DNA of 64,000 bases from Streptomyces sp. CA-278952 (GCF_028747205.1 NZ_CP112880.1:3100001-3164000); one strand, 5' to 3'. Positions 1-7,929 are shown, counted from the stretch's first letter. The notes: generated from the letters alone by a model not told the origin. Program-made: numbers and translations.

Positions 1-63
1 TCCAACAGGCCGTGACCCGAAGATCTTGACGTCCGGGTGGGGAGCCACCCACTCTAGAGGTTA

Positions 64-75
64 GTGAACACTCAC
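64..75. promoter_or_regulatory. Small inverted repeat upstream of the first gene
   Basis: GTGA-ACAC-TCAC forms an inverted repeat 15 bases before the ATG of the following gene, next to its ribosome-binding site. It could be half of a regulator operator. The regulator, if any, would lie outside the window. Confidence 0.25.
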
Positions 76-90
76 CCACCAGGGGGCGCT

Positions 91-726
91 ATGAGAATCA
101 CCGTGTTCGGGGCGACCGGCGGCGTCGGTCAGGAGATCGTCGGGCAGGCGCGCGCGGCGGGCCACGAGGTGACGGTCGTGGTCCGCGACCCGGACCGGCT
201 CCCGGAGCGGCTGGATCGCGCGGCGCCGCACGCTGTCGTCCGGCTGGACGATCCGGCGGCGGTGCGGGCGGCGCTGGCGGGGCGGGACGCGGTCCTGTCG
301 GGGCTGGGCTCGCGCGGCCGGAAGGCGAACGGCGTCGCCGAACGGCTGACCGGGCAGATCCTGGCGGCGATGGAGGCCGAGCGGGTGCGGCGGCTGCTGG
401 TGGTGAGCGCGGTGCCCGTCGGGCCGGAGCCGGAGGGCGATCCCCTGGTGGACCGGCTGGTGCGCAAGGCGGTCGGGGCGGTCCTGGCGGAGCTGTACGC
501 CGATCTCGCCCGGATGGAGGCGGCATTGGCCCGCAGTGCGACGGACTGGACCGCGGTACGGCCGCCGAAGCTGACGGACGGGCCGCTCACGGGCGTCTAC
601 CGGCAGGTCGTGGGCGGTACGCCGCGCAGCAGCCGGTCCATCTCCCGGGCCGATGTGGCACACGCGATGCTCGCGTTGGCCGAGGACCCGGCGGCCGTGA
701 GGCAGGGCGTGGGCGTCGCGTACTGA
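91..726 (+). CDS. NAD(P)-binding Rossmann-fold protein, NmrA/SDR-like
   Basis: This is a 211-residue single-domain protein that begins with the dinucleotide-binding motif GATGGVGQ at residues 7-14. Later it has a conserved LLVVSAVPVG strand and a DWTAVRPPKL segment typical of the atypical short-chain dehydrogenases that act as NAD(P)H-dependent oxidoreductases or sensors. The substrate cannot be told from sequence. The ATG at 91 is preferred over an upstream in-frame GTG at 64 because AGGGGG sits just before it and the extra nine residues do not match the fold. It stands alone, convergent with murB, and is cytoplasmic. A close relative by family lies at 7273-7929. Confidence 0.8.
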   Translation: MRITVFGATGGVGQEIVGQARAAGHEVTVVVRDPDRLPERLDRAAPHAVVRLDDPAAVRAALAGRDAVLSGLGSRGRKANGVAERLTGQILAAMEAERVRRLLVVSAVPVGPEPEGDPLVDRLVRKAVGAVLAELYADLARMEAALARSATDWTAVRPPKLTDGPLTGVYRQVVGGTPRSSRSISRADVAHAMLALAEDPAAVRQGVGVAY

Positions 727-775
727 CCCCGTACGTTCCCTGCGGGCCGACGCCTTCTCCTACGGCCGACGTCTC

Positions 776-1831
776 CTACAGGCTGACGCCGACCGTCACC
801 GGTTCGTTGACCAGGGTGACGCCGAAGGCCGCGTGTACCCCGGCGACGACCTCGCGGGCCAGGGCGAGCAGGTCCTCGGTGGTGGCCGCGCCCCGGTTGG
901 TGAGGGCGAGGGTGTGCTTGGTGGAGATCCGGGCGGGGCCGCTGCCGTAGCCCTTGGTGAATCCGGCCCGGTCGATGAGCCAGGCCGCCGAGGTCTTGGT
1001 GCGTCCGTCCTCGGCGGGGAAGGCCGGAGGTGTCACGTCCGGGCCGAGGCGCTCGCCGACCTGGGTGAGGAAGTCCTGGAACGCGGCCGGTTCGAGGATC
1101 GGGTTGGTGAAGAAGGACCCCGCCGACCAGGTGTCGTGGTCCTCCGGGTCCAGCACCATGCCCTTGCCTGCCCGCAGCCGCAGCACGGTCTCGCGGGCGG
1201 CCGTCAGCGGGACGCGGTCGCCCTGCTCGACGCCCATGGCCCTGGCCGTTTCGGGGTACTTCAGGGGCGCGGAGAGCCCGGCCGCCTCTTCCAGCTCGAA
1301 TCGGACACGCAGCACCACGAAGCGGTCGGGTTCGGCCTTGAAGCGGCTGTGGCGGTACGAGAACGCGCACTCGGCGTTCGGAATCGTCACCGTCTCCTCG
1401 GTGCGCCGGTCGTAGGCGACGACCTCCGTGATGGTGGTGGACACCTCCTGTCCGTACGCGCCGACGTTCTGGATGGGCGTCGCGCCCGCGGATCCGGGGA
1501 TGCCAGCCAGGCACTCGATGCCCGCGAGGCCCGCCTCGACGGTCCGGGCGACGGCGTCGGTCCACACCTCGCCGGCCGCCAGCTCCAGGGACGTCCCCGA
1601 GAACGCGAAGCCCTTCGTGGCGATCCGCAGGGCGGTGCCGTCGAAGCCCTTGTCCCCGATGACCAGGTTGGAGCCGCCGCCGATCACCAGCAGCGGGGTG
1701 CCGCTCGCGTCGGCCTCGCGCACGGCGGCGATCACCTCGGCGTCGGTGGTGGCGGTCAGCAGCCGGGCGGCGGGGCCGCCGAGCCGGAAGGTGGTCAGGG
1801 GGGCGAGGGGGGCGTCGTGGAGTTCCTGCAC
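776..1831 (-). CDS. murB: UDP-N-acetylenolpyruvoylglucosamine reductase (MurB)
   Basis: MurB reduces the enolpyruvyl group of UDP-GlcNAc-enolpyruvate with NADPH to give UDP-MurNAc in peptidoglycan synthesis. The FAD-binding region is clear: FRLGGPA near residue 14, LVIGGGSN in the middle of the N-terminal half, then GIPGSAGATPIQNVGAYGQE. The C-terminal domain carries AGSFFTNP, with the catalytic Ser region, and KTSAAWLID. At 351 residues it has the usual actinobacterial length. The GTG at 1831 begins VQELHDAPLAPLTTF, as in orthologues. No Shine-Dalgarno is visible, but TACTCT lies seven bases upstream, which suggests a leaderless transcript. The gene is cytoplasmic and has its own promoter region. 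Confidence 0.95.
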   Translation of the reverse strand: MQELHDAPLAPLTTFRLGGPAARLLTATTDAEVIAAVREADASGTPLLVIGGGSNLVIGDKGFDGTALRIATKGFAFSGTSLELAAGEVWTDAVARTVEAGLAGIECLAGIPGSAGATPIQNVGAYGQEVSTTITEVVAYDRRTEETVTIPNAECAFSYRHSRFKAEPDRFVVLRVRFELEEAAGLSAPLKYPETARAMGVEQGDRVPLTAARETVLRLRAGKGMVLDPEDHDTWSAGSFFTNPILEPAAFQDFLTQVGERLGPDVTPPAFPAEDGRTKTSAAWLIDRAGFTKGYGSGPARISTKHTLALTNRGAATTEDLLALAREVVAGVHAAFGVTLVNEPVTVGVSL

Positions 1832-1914
1832 GGGGTCAAGAGTACGGTCCGGCCCCCGCCGTTCGTGCGGGGCCACGGACCGTACCCGGGGGCCGGGGCG
1901 TCTCCGGCGGACCC

Positions 1915-2013
1915 GGTCAGGGTCCGCCGGACACACCCGGGGCGGGCGGGTCAGGATCCGGCGGGCACACCCAGGGCGGGTCAGGATCCGCCGGGCACAG
2001 TCGCGGCGGGTCA
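1915..2013. repeat. 30-bp tandem repeat reaching into the transporter stop codon
   Basis: Units beginning GGGTCAGGATCCGSCGGGCACA start at 1948 and 1978, and a degenerate unit starts at about 1915. A truncated one (GGGTCAGG) starts at 2008. The TCA of the last unit, read on the minus strand, is the TGA stop of the efflux gene. The array fills most of the space between murB and that gene. Confidence 0.8.
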
Positions 2014-3468
2014 GGCGGCCACCGGCTCCGGCTCCGCGGCGCTCCGGTCCACCGGCTCCGGGGCGGGGCGGCCGGTGATGCCGGCGCTGCGGCGGCCCGG
2101 GATCATGAGCGCGACGAGTGCGCCCAGGGCCACCGCGCCCGCCCCGATCCAGAGGGCGGGCGCCGTCCCGTCCGCGAACAGCCGCGGTGAGCCGTAACCG
2201 CCCTGCGCGGCGAAGACGGCGGCGAGCACCGCGACCCCGAGCGCCCCGCCGACCTCCCGCAGCGCGCTGTTGGCTCCGGAGGCGATGCCGTGTTCCCCGG
2301 GCCGGACGCTGGAGAGCACGAGGCTGGCGGCGGGCGCGAAGTACAGGGCCATGCCGACCCCGCCGAGGATCAGGGCGGGGAGCTGGGCGGTGTAGCTGAC
2401 CCCGGGCTCGATGATCAGGGCGAACAGGGAGAGCCCGACGGCCTGGAGCGCGAGCCCGGTGACCACCACCGGGCGGCCCCCGAAGCGGTCGGAGAGATAT
2501 CCGGCGAAGGGCGCCACGAGGATCGGCATCCCCGTCCAGGGCAGCATCCGCAACCCGGCCTCGGTGGGCGAGTGTCCGAGGCCGTTCTGCAGGAACTGGC
2601 TGAGCAGGAAGATCGATCCGAACATCCCGAGGAACATCAGCAGGCTCGCGGCGTTGATCCCGAGGAAGGCCCGGCTGCGGAACAGCCGCATCGGCAGCAT
2701 GGGGTTCTCCCCCCGGATGCCGTGGCGGACGAACAGGGCGAGCAGCGCCGTGCCCGCGATCAGCCCGGTCAGGACGACGGGGTCGGTCCATCCGTGGCTC
2801 GCGGTGTTGACCAGGGCGTAGACGATGCCGAAGAGGCCCGCGCTGACCAGGACCGTGCCGCGGATGTCCAGGGGCGCCTTCGGCGCGTGGGACTCGGTGA
2901 GCCGCAGCCGGGCCAGCGGCAGCAGCGCCAGGCCTATCGGCACGTTCAGCCAGAAGATCCACTGCCAGGAGATGTGCTCGGTGAGCGCGCCGCCGATCAG
3001 CGGACCGCTGGCGACGGCGACCCCGGTCACCGCCCCGAAGACGCCCAGCGCCGCTCCCCGCCGCTCGGGCGGGACGGCGGCGCCGATCAGGGTGAGCGTC
3101 AACGGCATCATGATCGCCGCCCCCACGCCCTGGACCGCCCGGAAGGCGATGAGTTCCCCGATGCCCGGGGAGAGCGCGGCCGCGGCGGAGGCGGCCGTGA
3201 AGACGGCGAGTCCGGCCATGAACAGCCGCCGTCTGCCGAACCGGTCCCCGAGCGCGGCCCCGAGCATCAGCAGCACGGCGAAGGTCAGGGTGTACGCGTT
3301 CACCGTCCACTCCAGCTCCTCCAGCCCGCCGCCGAGGCTCGCGCGGATGGAGGGGAGGGCCGTCGTGACGACGAGGTTGTCGAGGGCCGCCATGAATCCG
3401 GCGACGCTCGTGATGACCAGGACCCAGACCGCTCCCCCGCGGCCGGTCGCGCCGTGCTGTGCGTCCAC
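2011..3468 (-). CDS. MFS drug efflux transporter, DHA2 (EmrB/QacA) family
   Basis: This 485-residue membrane protein has about 14 predicted transmembrane segments. Family hallmarks are the motif D1-like LDNLVVTTALPSI after the first helix and the motif A-like GDRFGRRR between helices 2 and 3. A motif C-like stretch, GPLIGGAL, lies in helix 5. It should export hydrophobic toxicants or antibiotics in exchange for protons; the substrate is unknown. The GTG start is preceded by AGGGGGAGAA. It is transcribed in the same direction as, and just downstream of, the TetR gene at 3543-4100. Candidate operator sequence lies in the 74-base gap, so repression by that TetR protein and induction by substrate is the likely logic. 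Confidence 0.9.
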   Translation of the reverse strand: MDAQHGATGRGGAVWVLVITSVAGFMAALDNLVVTTALPSIRASLGGGLEELEWTVNAYTLTFAVLLMLGAALGDRFGRRRLFMAGLAVFTAASAAAALSPGIGELIAFRAVQGVGAAIMMPLTLTLIGAAVPPERRGAALGVFGAVTGVAVASGPLIGGALTEHISWQWIFWLNVPIGLALLPLARLRLTESHAPKAPLDIRGTVLVSAGLFGIVYALVNTASHGWTDPVVLTGLIAGTALLALFVRHGIRGENPMLPMRLFRSRAFLGINAASLLMFLGMFGSIFLLSQFLQNGLGHSPTEAGLRMLPWTGMPILVAPFAGYLSDRFGGRPVVVTGLALQAVGLSLFALIIEPGVSYTAQLPALILGGVGMALYFAPAASLVLSSVRPGEHGIASGANSALREVGGALGVAVLAAVFAAQGGYGSPRLFADGTAPALWIGAGAVALGALVALMIPGRRSAGITGRPAPEPVDRSAAEPEPVAA

Positions 3469-3483
3469 TTCTCCCCCTGCTGA

Positions 3484-3501
3484 TTAGTTATTGATGACTA
3501 A
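3484..3501. promoter_or_regulatory. Putative TetR operator before the efflux gene
   Basis: The inverted repeat TTAGT-N8-ACTAA lies 16 bases upstream of the transporter start. Its interior shares TTATTG with the second site at 4110-4123, which precedes the TetR gene itself. Confidence 0.5.
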
Positions 3502-3542
3502 CTTCTGCGGACAGAAAGCCGGGCCGGGCCCGGCGCGCTTGT

Positions 3543-4100
3543 TCACTCGACGGGCATGGCCGGGTCGTACACTCCCGACCAGGCACGATGGCCGGGCGGG
3601 AAGCCCAGCGAGGCGAGGGTATTGACGAGCATGCCGAACGCCAGAAACGTCGCCGTCTCGTTCTCGTCGGCCCCGACCACGATGTGGATGTCGTCCCTCA
3701 TCCGCGCCCAGGCCGCCCGCAGGGTTTCGCCGAACTCGTGGTTCCCGGCGGCCTCCGCGGCGGCGACGGCCGCGTACGTCTGCATCTGCATCATCAGCTT
3801 CTCGCCGTCGTGGACGATCAGCCGCTGGTACGCCATGGCCATGGCGTGCAGCGCCTCCTGGCCCTCCAGCCCCTCGGAGGCCGTCACCAAGACCTCGCGG
3901 GTGTCCTCCAGACAGCGTTCGGCGGCGGCGATGAAGATGGCCTGCTTGTTGGGGAAGAGCCGGAAGAGATAGGGCTGCGAGACGCCGACCCGCCGGGCGA
4001 TCACCTCGGTGGACGTCCCGTTGTAGCCACCGCGGGCGAACTCGGTGATCGCCGCCCGGACGACGCTCTCGCGCCGCTCCTCCGCACTCATCCTTGCCAT
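3543..4100 (-). CDS. TetR family transcriptional regulator
   Basis: The protein has 185 residues. An N-terminal helix-turn-helix spans about residues 10-57, with the recognition region TSTEVIARRVGVSQPYLFRLF, followed by a helical ligand-binding domain. It is placed directly upstream of the MFS pump on the same strand, with similar A/T-rich inverted repeats before both genes, so it most likely represses itself and the pump. Start choice is uncertain: the ATG at 4100 has no good ribosome-binding site and could be leaderless. A second ATG at 4091 (MSAEERR) also fits family N-termini. Confidence 0.9.
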   Translation of the reverse strand: MARMSAEERRESVVRAAITEFARGGYNGTSTEVIARRVGVSQPYLFRLFPNKQAIFIAAAERCLEDTREVLVTASEGLEGQEALHAMAMAYQRLIVHDGEKLMMQMQTYAAVAAAEAAGNHEFGETLRAAWARMRDDIHIVVGADENETATFLAFGMLVNTLASLGFPPGHRAWSGVYDPAMPVE

Positions 4101-4109
4101 GAAAGTAAG

Positions 4110-4123
4110 TTATTGCTCAATAA
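4110..4123. promoter_or_regulatory. Putative TetR operator before the tetR gene
   Basis: TTATTG-CT-CAATAA is a perfect inverted repeat 10 bases upstream of the TetR start. It is conspicuously A/T-rich in this GC-rich sequence and shares TTATTG with the site before the pump gene. Confidence 0.5.
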
Positions 4124-4220
4124 TCAACCTGGCAAGGCCTCGGGGGAACCAGCACAAGTGAGGGGCGCCCCTCCGCAGGAGGAACGCCCCTCACCTCCGA
4201 CCACCGCGCGCCGGTACGTC

Positions 4221-4649
4221 TCAGGCGAGCCGGACCACGGCCCGGGACATCCCCAGCACCTTCTTGCCGTCACACAGGGCGACCAGGTCCACCCGGACGA
4301 GGTTGTCGTCCAGCTTCGCCGCGACCTTGCCGCTGACCTCGATCACCGCACCCTTGTCGTCGTTGGGCACGACGACCGGCTTCGTGAAACGCACCCCGTA
4401 GTCGACGACCGCGCCCGGGTCGCCGGCCCAGTCCGTGACCACCCGGATCGCCTCGGCCATCGTGAACATGCCGTGCGCGATCACGTCCGGCAGTCCGACC
4501 TCGAGCGCGAACTTCTCGTTCCAGTGGATCGGGTTGAAGTCGCCCGAGGCGCCCGCGTACTGCACGAGCGTGGCCCGCGTCACCGGGAACGACTGCGCCG
4601 GCAGCTCCGTACCGACCTCGACCGAACCGTAAGAGACCTTCGCCGTCAT
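4221..4649 (-). CDS. hadB: MaoC-like dehydratase subunit, HadB-type
   Basis: This 142-residue hot-dog-fold protein carries the R-specific hydratase signature: FNPIHWNEKFA (catalytic Asp and His) followed by GLPDVIAHGMFTMA. It is paired with the HadA-like gene immediately upstream; the ATG at 4649 shares one base with that gene's TGA. Such heterodimers dehydrate 3-hydroxyacyl thioesters: mycobacterial HadAB does so in FAS-II, and the HadB partner supplies the catalytic residues. In Streptomyces the acyl substrate is not established. An in-frame GTG at 4652 is also possible, but AGGAGG is better spaced for the ATG. Confidence 0.85.
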   Translation of the reverse strand: MTAKVSYGSVEVGTELPAQSFPVTRATLVQYAGASGDFNPIHWNEKFALEVGLPDVIAHGMFTMAEAIRVVTDWAGDPGAVVDYGVRFTKPVVVPNDDKGAVIEVSGKVAAKLDDNLVRVDLVALCDGKKVLGMSRAVVRLA

Positions 4650-5101
4650 CACGCCTCCTCGGCGGCGCGCGCCACCAGCTTCATCAACGTCGAGACCACC
4701 AGTTCGCCGGCCTCGTCGTGCACATCCCCGCGGACGTCCAGGATGTCGTTGCCCGCGAGGGACTTGATGGCCTCGATCGTGGACGTGACCGTCAGCCGGT
4801 CCCCCGCCCGCACCGGACGCACGTAACTGAACTTCTGGTCGCCGTGGACGACCCGGCTGTAGTCCAGGCCCAGCTGCGGGTCCTGCACCACCTCTCCGGC
4901 GGCCCGGTAGGTGATCGAGAAGACGAACGTGGGCGGCGCGATCACATCGGCGTGACCCAGCGCACGGGCGGCCTCCGCGTCGACGTACGCCGGATGGGTG
5001 TCGCCCACCGCCTCGGCGAACTCGCGGATCTTCTCCCGGCCGACCTCGTACGCCGGAGTGGGCGGATAGGTCCGCCCCACGAAGGACTGGTCGAGCGCCA
5101 T
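4649..5101 (-). CDS. hadA: MaoC-like dehydratase N-terminal-domain protein, HadA-type
   Basis: The protein has 150 residues and the fold of the FAS1-like dehydratase domain. It begins LDQSFVGRTYPPTPAYEVGREKI-like, then has DTHPAYVD and APPTFVFSI. It lacks the full D-x4-H hydratase motif of its partner, as expected for the substrate-binding HadA half of a HadAB heterodimer. AGGAGG lies nine bases before the ATG. Translation is coupled to the downstream hadB-like gene. It follows rpmG on the same strand, but a strong hairpin at 5200-5232 separates them, so the pair probably has its own promoter in the 100 bases upstream. Confidence 0.85.
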   Translation of the reverse strand: MALDQSFVGRTYPPTPAYEVGREKIREFAEAVGDTHPAYVDAEAARALGHADVIAPPTFVFSITYRAAGEVVQDPQLGLDYSRVVHGDQKFSYVRPVRAGDRLTVTSTIEAIKSLAGNDILDVRGDVHDEAGELVVSTLMKLVARAAEEA

Positions 5102-5117
5102 GAGCTCGCTACCTCCT

Positions 5118-5157
5118 GAGAAACCTGGTGAAAGACGGAGAAACCTGGTGAAAGACG
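5118..5157. repeat. 20-bp tandem duplication in the hadA leader
   Basis: GAGAAACCTGGTGAAAGACG occurs twice in direct succession, immediately upstream of the hadA ribosome-binding site. It may be a recent slippage duplication that lengthens the 5' leader. Confidence 0.9.
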
Positions 5158-5199
5158 GATAAGGGCACGCCCCTGTGCGGGAACGACCCCGTACAACGA

Positions 5200-5232
5200 C
5201 ACGAGGCCGCCCCCAAAGGGGACGGCCTCGTG
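5200..5232 (-). terminator. Hairpin terminator after rpmG
   Basis: CACGAGGCCG and CGGCCTCGTG pair around a C-rich/G-rich inner stem with an AAA loop. It starts 13 bases beyond the rpmG stop. There is no long U-run, as is common in Streptomyces. Confidence 0.7.
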
Positions 5233-5244
5233 TACGAGCCTGAT

Positions 5245-5409
5245 TCAGCGCGTTTCGCGGTGCGCGGTGTGCGAGTTGCAGCGCGGGCAGTGCTTCTTCA
5301 TCTCAAGACGGTCCGGGTTGTTACGCCGGTTCTTCTTGGTGATGTAGTTCCGCTCCTTGCACTCCACGCAGGCCAGCGTGATCTTCGGGCGGACGTCGGT
5401 GGCAGCCAC
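5245..5409 (-). CDS. rpmG: 50S ribosomal protein L33
   Basis: L33 is a small protein of the large ribosomal subunit. The 54-residue sequence has [13 protein letters not shown] followed by [13 protein letters not shown], giving two CxxC pairs. This is the zinc-binding (C+) form; many actinomycetes also carry a zinc-independent paralogue under zinc control. The GTG start is preceded by AAGGAG at seven-base spacing. It lies downstream of the tRNA-Thr/tRNA-Met transcript but after a terminator. This rpmG/tRNA arrangement, close to hadAB, is familiar from Streptomyces chromosomes. Confidence 0.95.
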
Positions 5410-5449
5410 GTGAGTGCTCCTTGGACGGACGGTGGACGGATGAACGCAT

Positions 5450-5492
5450 AAAAGGGTAGCCGATCGAAGGACCGACCCAGCAATCGGCTACC
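5450..5492 (-). terminator. Rho-independent terminator after the tRNA-Thr/tRNA-Met unit
   Basis: GGTAGCCGAT and ATCGGCTACC pair across an 18-base loop and are followed on the minus strand by CTTTT. It begins right after tRNA-Met and lies 41 bases before the rpmG start, so rpmG needs read-through or its own promoter. Confidence 0.75.
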
Positions 5493-5497
5493 GTTAG

Positions 5498-5570
5498 TAG
5501 CGGTGACCGGACTTGAACCGGTGACACAGCGATTATGAGCCGCTTGCTCTACCGACTGAGCTACACCGCT
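5498..5570 (-). tRNA. tRNA-Met (CAT)
   Basis: The 73-base cloverleaf has acceptor stem AGCGGTG/CACCGCT with discriminator A, D-arm GCTC/GAGC and T-loop TTCAAGT. The anticodon loop CTCATAA gives CAT. The first acceptor pair (A-U) and the D-arm fit the elongator rather than the initiator, which has a mismatched 1:72 pair. CCA is not encoded. Confidence 0.93.
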
Positions 5571-5584
5571 TTGATGATGGGTCC

Positions 5585-5600
5585 CCCCGCCGAAGCGGGG
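5585..5600 (-). other. UUCG-type hairpin in the tRNA spacer
   Basis: On the minus strand CCCCGC-TTCG-GCGGGG forms a very stable tetraloop hairpin between tRNA-Thr and tRNA-Met. It probably guides processing of the two-tRNA precursor. Confidence 0.5.
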
Positions 5601-5615
5601 TTTCCCGATCACCAG

Positions 5616-5688
5616 AGCCCCAATGCGGAATCGAACCGCAGACCTTCTCCTTACCATGGAGACGCTCTACCGACTGAGCTATTGGGGC
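5616..5688 (-). tRNA. tRNA-Thr (GGT)
   Basis: The 73-base cloverleaf has acceptor stem GCCCCAA/TTGGGGC with discriminator U. The anticodon stem TCTCC/GGAGA encloses ATGGTAA, giving GGT. It is the first gene of a two-tRNA transcript with tRNA-Met, and CCA is not encoded. Confidence 0.93.
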
Positions 5689-5699
5689 GAGCGATGAAG

Positions 5700-5728
5700 A
5701 CATTACACGGTCCTCCGCGGTTGCCCAA
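5700..5728 (-). promoter_or_regulatory. Housekeeping promoter for the tRNA-Thr/tRNA-Met unit
   Basis: On the minus strand TTGGGC (5728-5723) and TAATGT (5705-5700) are separated by exactly 17 bases, and the -10 box is 11 bases from the tRNA-Thr 5' end. This is a good match to the HrdB consensus. Confidence 0.65.
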
Positions 5729-5942
5729 ATCCGTTTGTGCCGCTCTCTCCGGCCCTCCGTCCGGGGCCGCCCACACCCCCTGATCAGGCCTTGATCCAGG
5801 CCGCGTCCACCTCGGGAACGGGTCCCGTCGGCGGCCGGCGCAGGCGCACCAGTACGACTATTCCGCTCCTCCCGGACGCCGCCCCCGCACGCCCCTAGGG
5901 TGTGGTCACTCCGTGTGACCTTGCACCCCTCCCAGGAGCGCG

Positions 5943-7238
5943 ATGCCTGACAGCCAGCCACGGCGGCCCGACGACAACGCGCCCGACAGCGCCGACGCGG
6001 CCGCCACCGCCGACAGCCCCGCCCTCGTCCTCGGCGCCGCCCGCCTCGTCGACGGACGGGCCGTCGACGTACGCCTGAGCGGCAGCCGGATCGAGGCCGT
6101 CGGCACCGCGGGCAGCCTCACCGCCCGCGGCCCCCGCATCGACCTCCGCGGCTACCTCCTGCTCCCCGCCCCGGCCGAACCCCACGCCCACAGCGACACC
6201 GCCCTCACCGCCGACAGCGCGGGCCCCGGCAGTCCCGGCCCCGCCTCCCACCGCGCCGAGGACATCCAGCGCCGCGCCACCGAGGCCGCCCTCCTCCAGC
6301 TCGGCCACGGCGCCACCGCCCTGCGCACCCACGTCCGCGTCGGCGACGTCCAGGGCCTCGCCCCGCTCGAAGCCGTCCTGGGGACCCGGCGCGCCCTGCG
6401 CGGCCTCGCCGACGTCATGCCCGTCGCGGTCCCCCGGCTCCTCACCGGGGTCGCCGGGGCCGACAGCCTCGCGATGCTCCGGGACGCGGTGAAGATGGGC
6501 GCGGCCGTCGTCGGCGGCTGCCCCGACCTCGACCCGGACCCCACGGGCTACACCGAGGCCGTCCTGGAGATCGCGGCGGAGCACGGCTGCCCCGTGGACC
6601 TGCACACCGACGGCGACGACCCCGCCCGCCTGGCCCGGCTCGCCGCGATGGCCGCGGGCCTGCGCCCCGGCGTCACCCTCGGACCCTGCGGCGGCCTGGC
6701 CCATCTGCCCCTGGACGCCGCTTCCCGTGCCGCCGACCAGCTCGCCGCCGCCGGGATCACCGTGGTCTGCCTGCCGCAGGGCGGCTGCGCCGGCGCCGAG
6801 CGCCGTACGACCGCCCCCGTACGCCTGCTGCGCTCCGCCGGCGTGCGCGTCGCGGCGGGCAGCGGTGCGCTGCGGGACACGGCCAACCCGGTCGGTCGCG
6901 GCGATCCGCTCGAAGCCGCCTACCTCCTCGCCTCACAGTCGGGGCTCCGCACCGAACAGGCGTACGCCCTGGTCTCCACGACCGCCCGCGCGGCCCTCGG
7001 CCTGCCCGACGTGCGCGTCGAGGCGGGCTTCCCCGCCGAACTCCTCGCCGTACGCGGCGAACGGCTCTCCGCGGTGCTCTCCCTCGCCTACAGCCGCATC
7101 GTCATCCACGGCGGCCGGGTCGTCGCCCGCACCAGCGCCGTACGCGAGTACTGCGACTCCGACGGAGACGCCGCCACGGGCCTCGGCGGGCTCCCGCGCC
7201 AGGGCAGGCCCGACTCCGGCGCGGGGCCGAGGAACTGA
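5943..7238 (+). CDS. Amidohydrolase-superfamily protein, cytosine-deaminase-like, with lost metal ligands
   Basis: The protein has 431 residues. An N-terminal beta-sandwich strand leads into PHAHSD (His81, His83), then ALRTHV (about 126-131), VDLHTD (His221) and a late TANPVGRGD segment, the layout of cytosine deaminase and its relatives. By eye-alignment to CodA, three positions needed for metal or catalysis are changed. The Glu after the DLH motif is Gly, the SH of the next strand is GP, and the GHDD Asp is replaced within AGSGALRD. It may bind a ligand without catalysis or use different chemistry. No signal peptide is visible. It stands alone between the tRNA-Thr promoter region and the SDR-like gene. 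Confidence 0.75.
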   Translation: MPDSQPRRPDDNAPDSADAAATADSPALVLGAARLVDGRAVDVRLSGSRIEAVGTAGSLTARGPRIDLRGYLLLPAPAEPHAHSDTALTADSAGPGSPGPASHRAEDIQRRATEAALLQLGHGATALRTHVRVGDVQGLAPLEAVLGTRRALRGLADVMPVAVPRLLTGVAGADSLAMLRDAVKMGAAVVGGCPDLDPDPTGYTEAVLEIAAEHGCPVDLHTDGDDPARLARLAAMAAGLRPGVTLGPCGGLAHLPLDAASRAADQLAAAGITVVCLPQGGCAGAERRTTAPVRLLRSAGVRVAAGSGALRDTANPVGRGDPLEAAYLLASQSGLRTEQAYALVSTTARAALGLPDVRVEAGFPAELLAVRGERLSAVLSLAYSRIVIHGGRVVARTSAVREYCDSDGDAATGLGGLPRQGRPDSGAGPRN

Positions 7239-7272
7239 GCGCCACCCGGCCCCCGGGCGTACGGTCGGTGGT

Positions 7273-7929
7273 ATGCGCATTGTCATCGCAGGTGGACACG
7301 GACAGATCGCACTGCGGCTGGAGCGGCTGCTCGCCGCACGCGGGGATGAAGCCGTAGGGATCATCCGCAACCCCCAACAGAGTCAGGACCTGACCGAAGC
7401 CGGCGCCCAACCCGCCGTGCTGGACCTCGAATCGGCCACCGTGGAGCAGACCGCGGAGGTGCTGCGCGGCGCGGACGCGGCCGTCTTCGCCGCGGGCGCG
7501 GGGCCGAACAGCGGTGTCTCCCGGAAGGACACCGTCGACCGCGACGCTGCCGTGCTGTTCGCCGACGCGGCCGAGGCGGCGGGCGTCCGCCGCTATCTCG
7601 TCGTCTCCTCGATGGGCGCCGACCCGGACCACCCCGGCGACGAGGTCTTCGACGTGTATCTGCGGGCCAAGGGCGCCGCCGACGCCGACGTACGCTCCCG
7701 CACCGCACTGGACTGGACGATTCTGCGCCCCGGCATGCTGACCAACGACGCGGGCACCGGGCAGGTCGTCCTGGCCGCCTCGACGGGCCGCGGCCCGATC
7801 CCCCGCGACGACGTGGCGGCCACGCTGCTGGAGCTGCTGGACACCCCGGCGACGGCGGGCCTCACCCTCGAAGCGATCTCCGGGAACGTGCCGGTGACGG
7901 TGGCCGTGAAGGACGTCGCGGGCAACTGA
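7273..7929 (+). CDS. NAD(P)-binding oxidoreductase, SDR (NmrA-like)
   Basis: This 218-residue protein starts MRIVIAGGHGQIALRLERLL, an NAD(P)-binding GxxGxxG turn. It continues with VFAAGAG, YLVVSSMGAD and DWTILRPGMLT. These are the strand and active-site surroundings of atypical short-chain dehydrogenases that bind NAD(P)H without a canonical YxxxK pair. The substrate is unknown. It lies 34 bases after the amidohydrolase-like gene and may share its transcript. A strong bidirectional hairpin follows at 7974-8008. Confidence 0.8.
   Translation: MRIVIAGGHGQIALRLERLLAARGDEAVGIIRNPQQSQDLTEAGAQPAVLDLESATVEQTAEVLRGADAAVFAAGAGPNSGVSRKDTVDRDAAVLFADAAEAAGVRRYLVVSSMGADPDHPGDEVFDVYLRAKGAADADVRSRTALDWTILRPGMLTNDAGTGQVVLAASTGRGPIPRDDVAATLLELLDTPATAGLTLEAISGNVPVTVAVKDVAGN

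Noticed and set aside
776..3310. A possible MFS-MurB fusion protein (844 codons)
   Set aside because: The upstream part is the wrong frame of the efflux gene and the intergenic repeat; MurB itself starts at the GTG at 1831.
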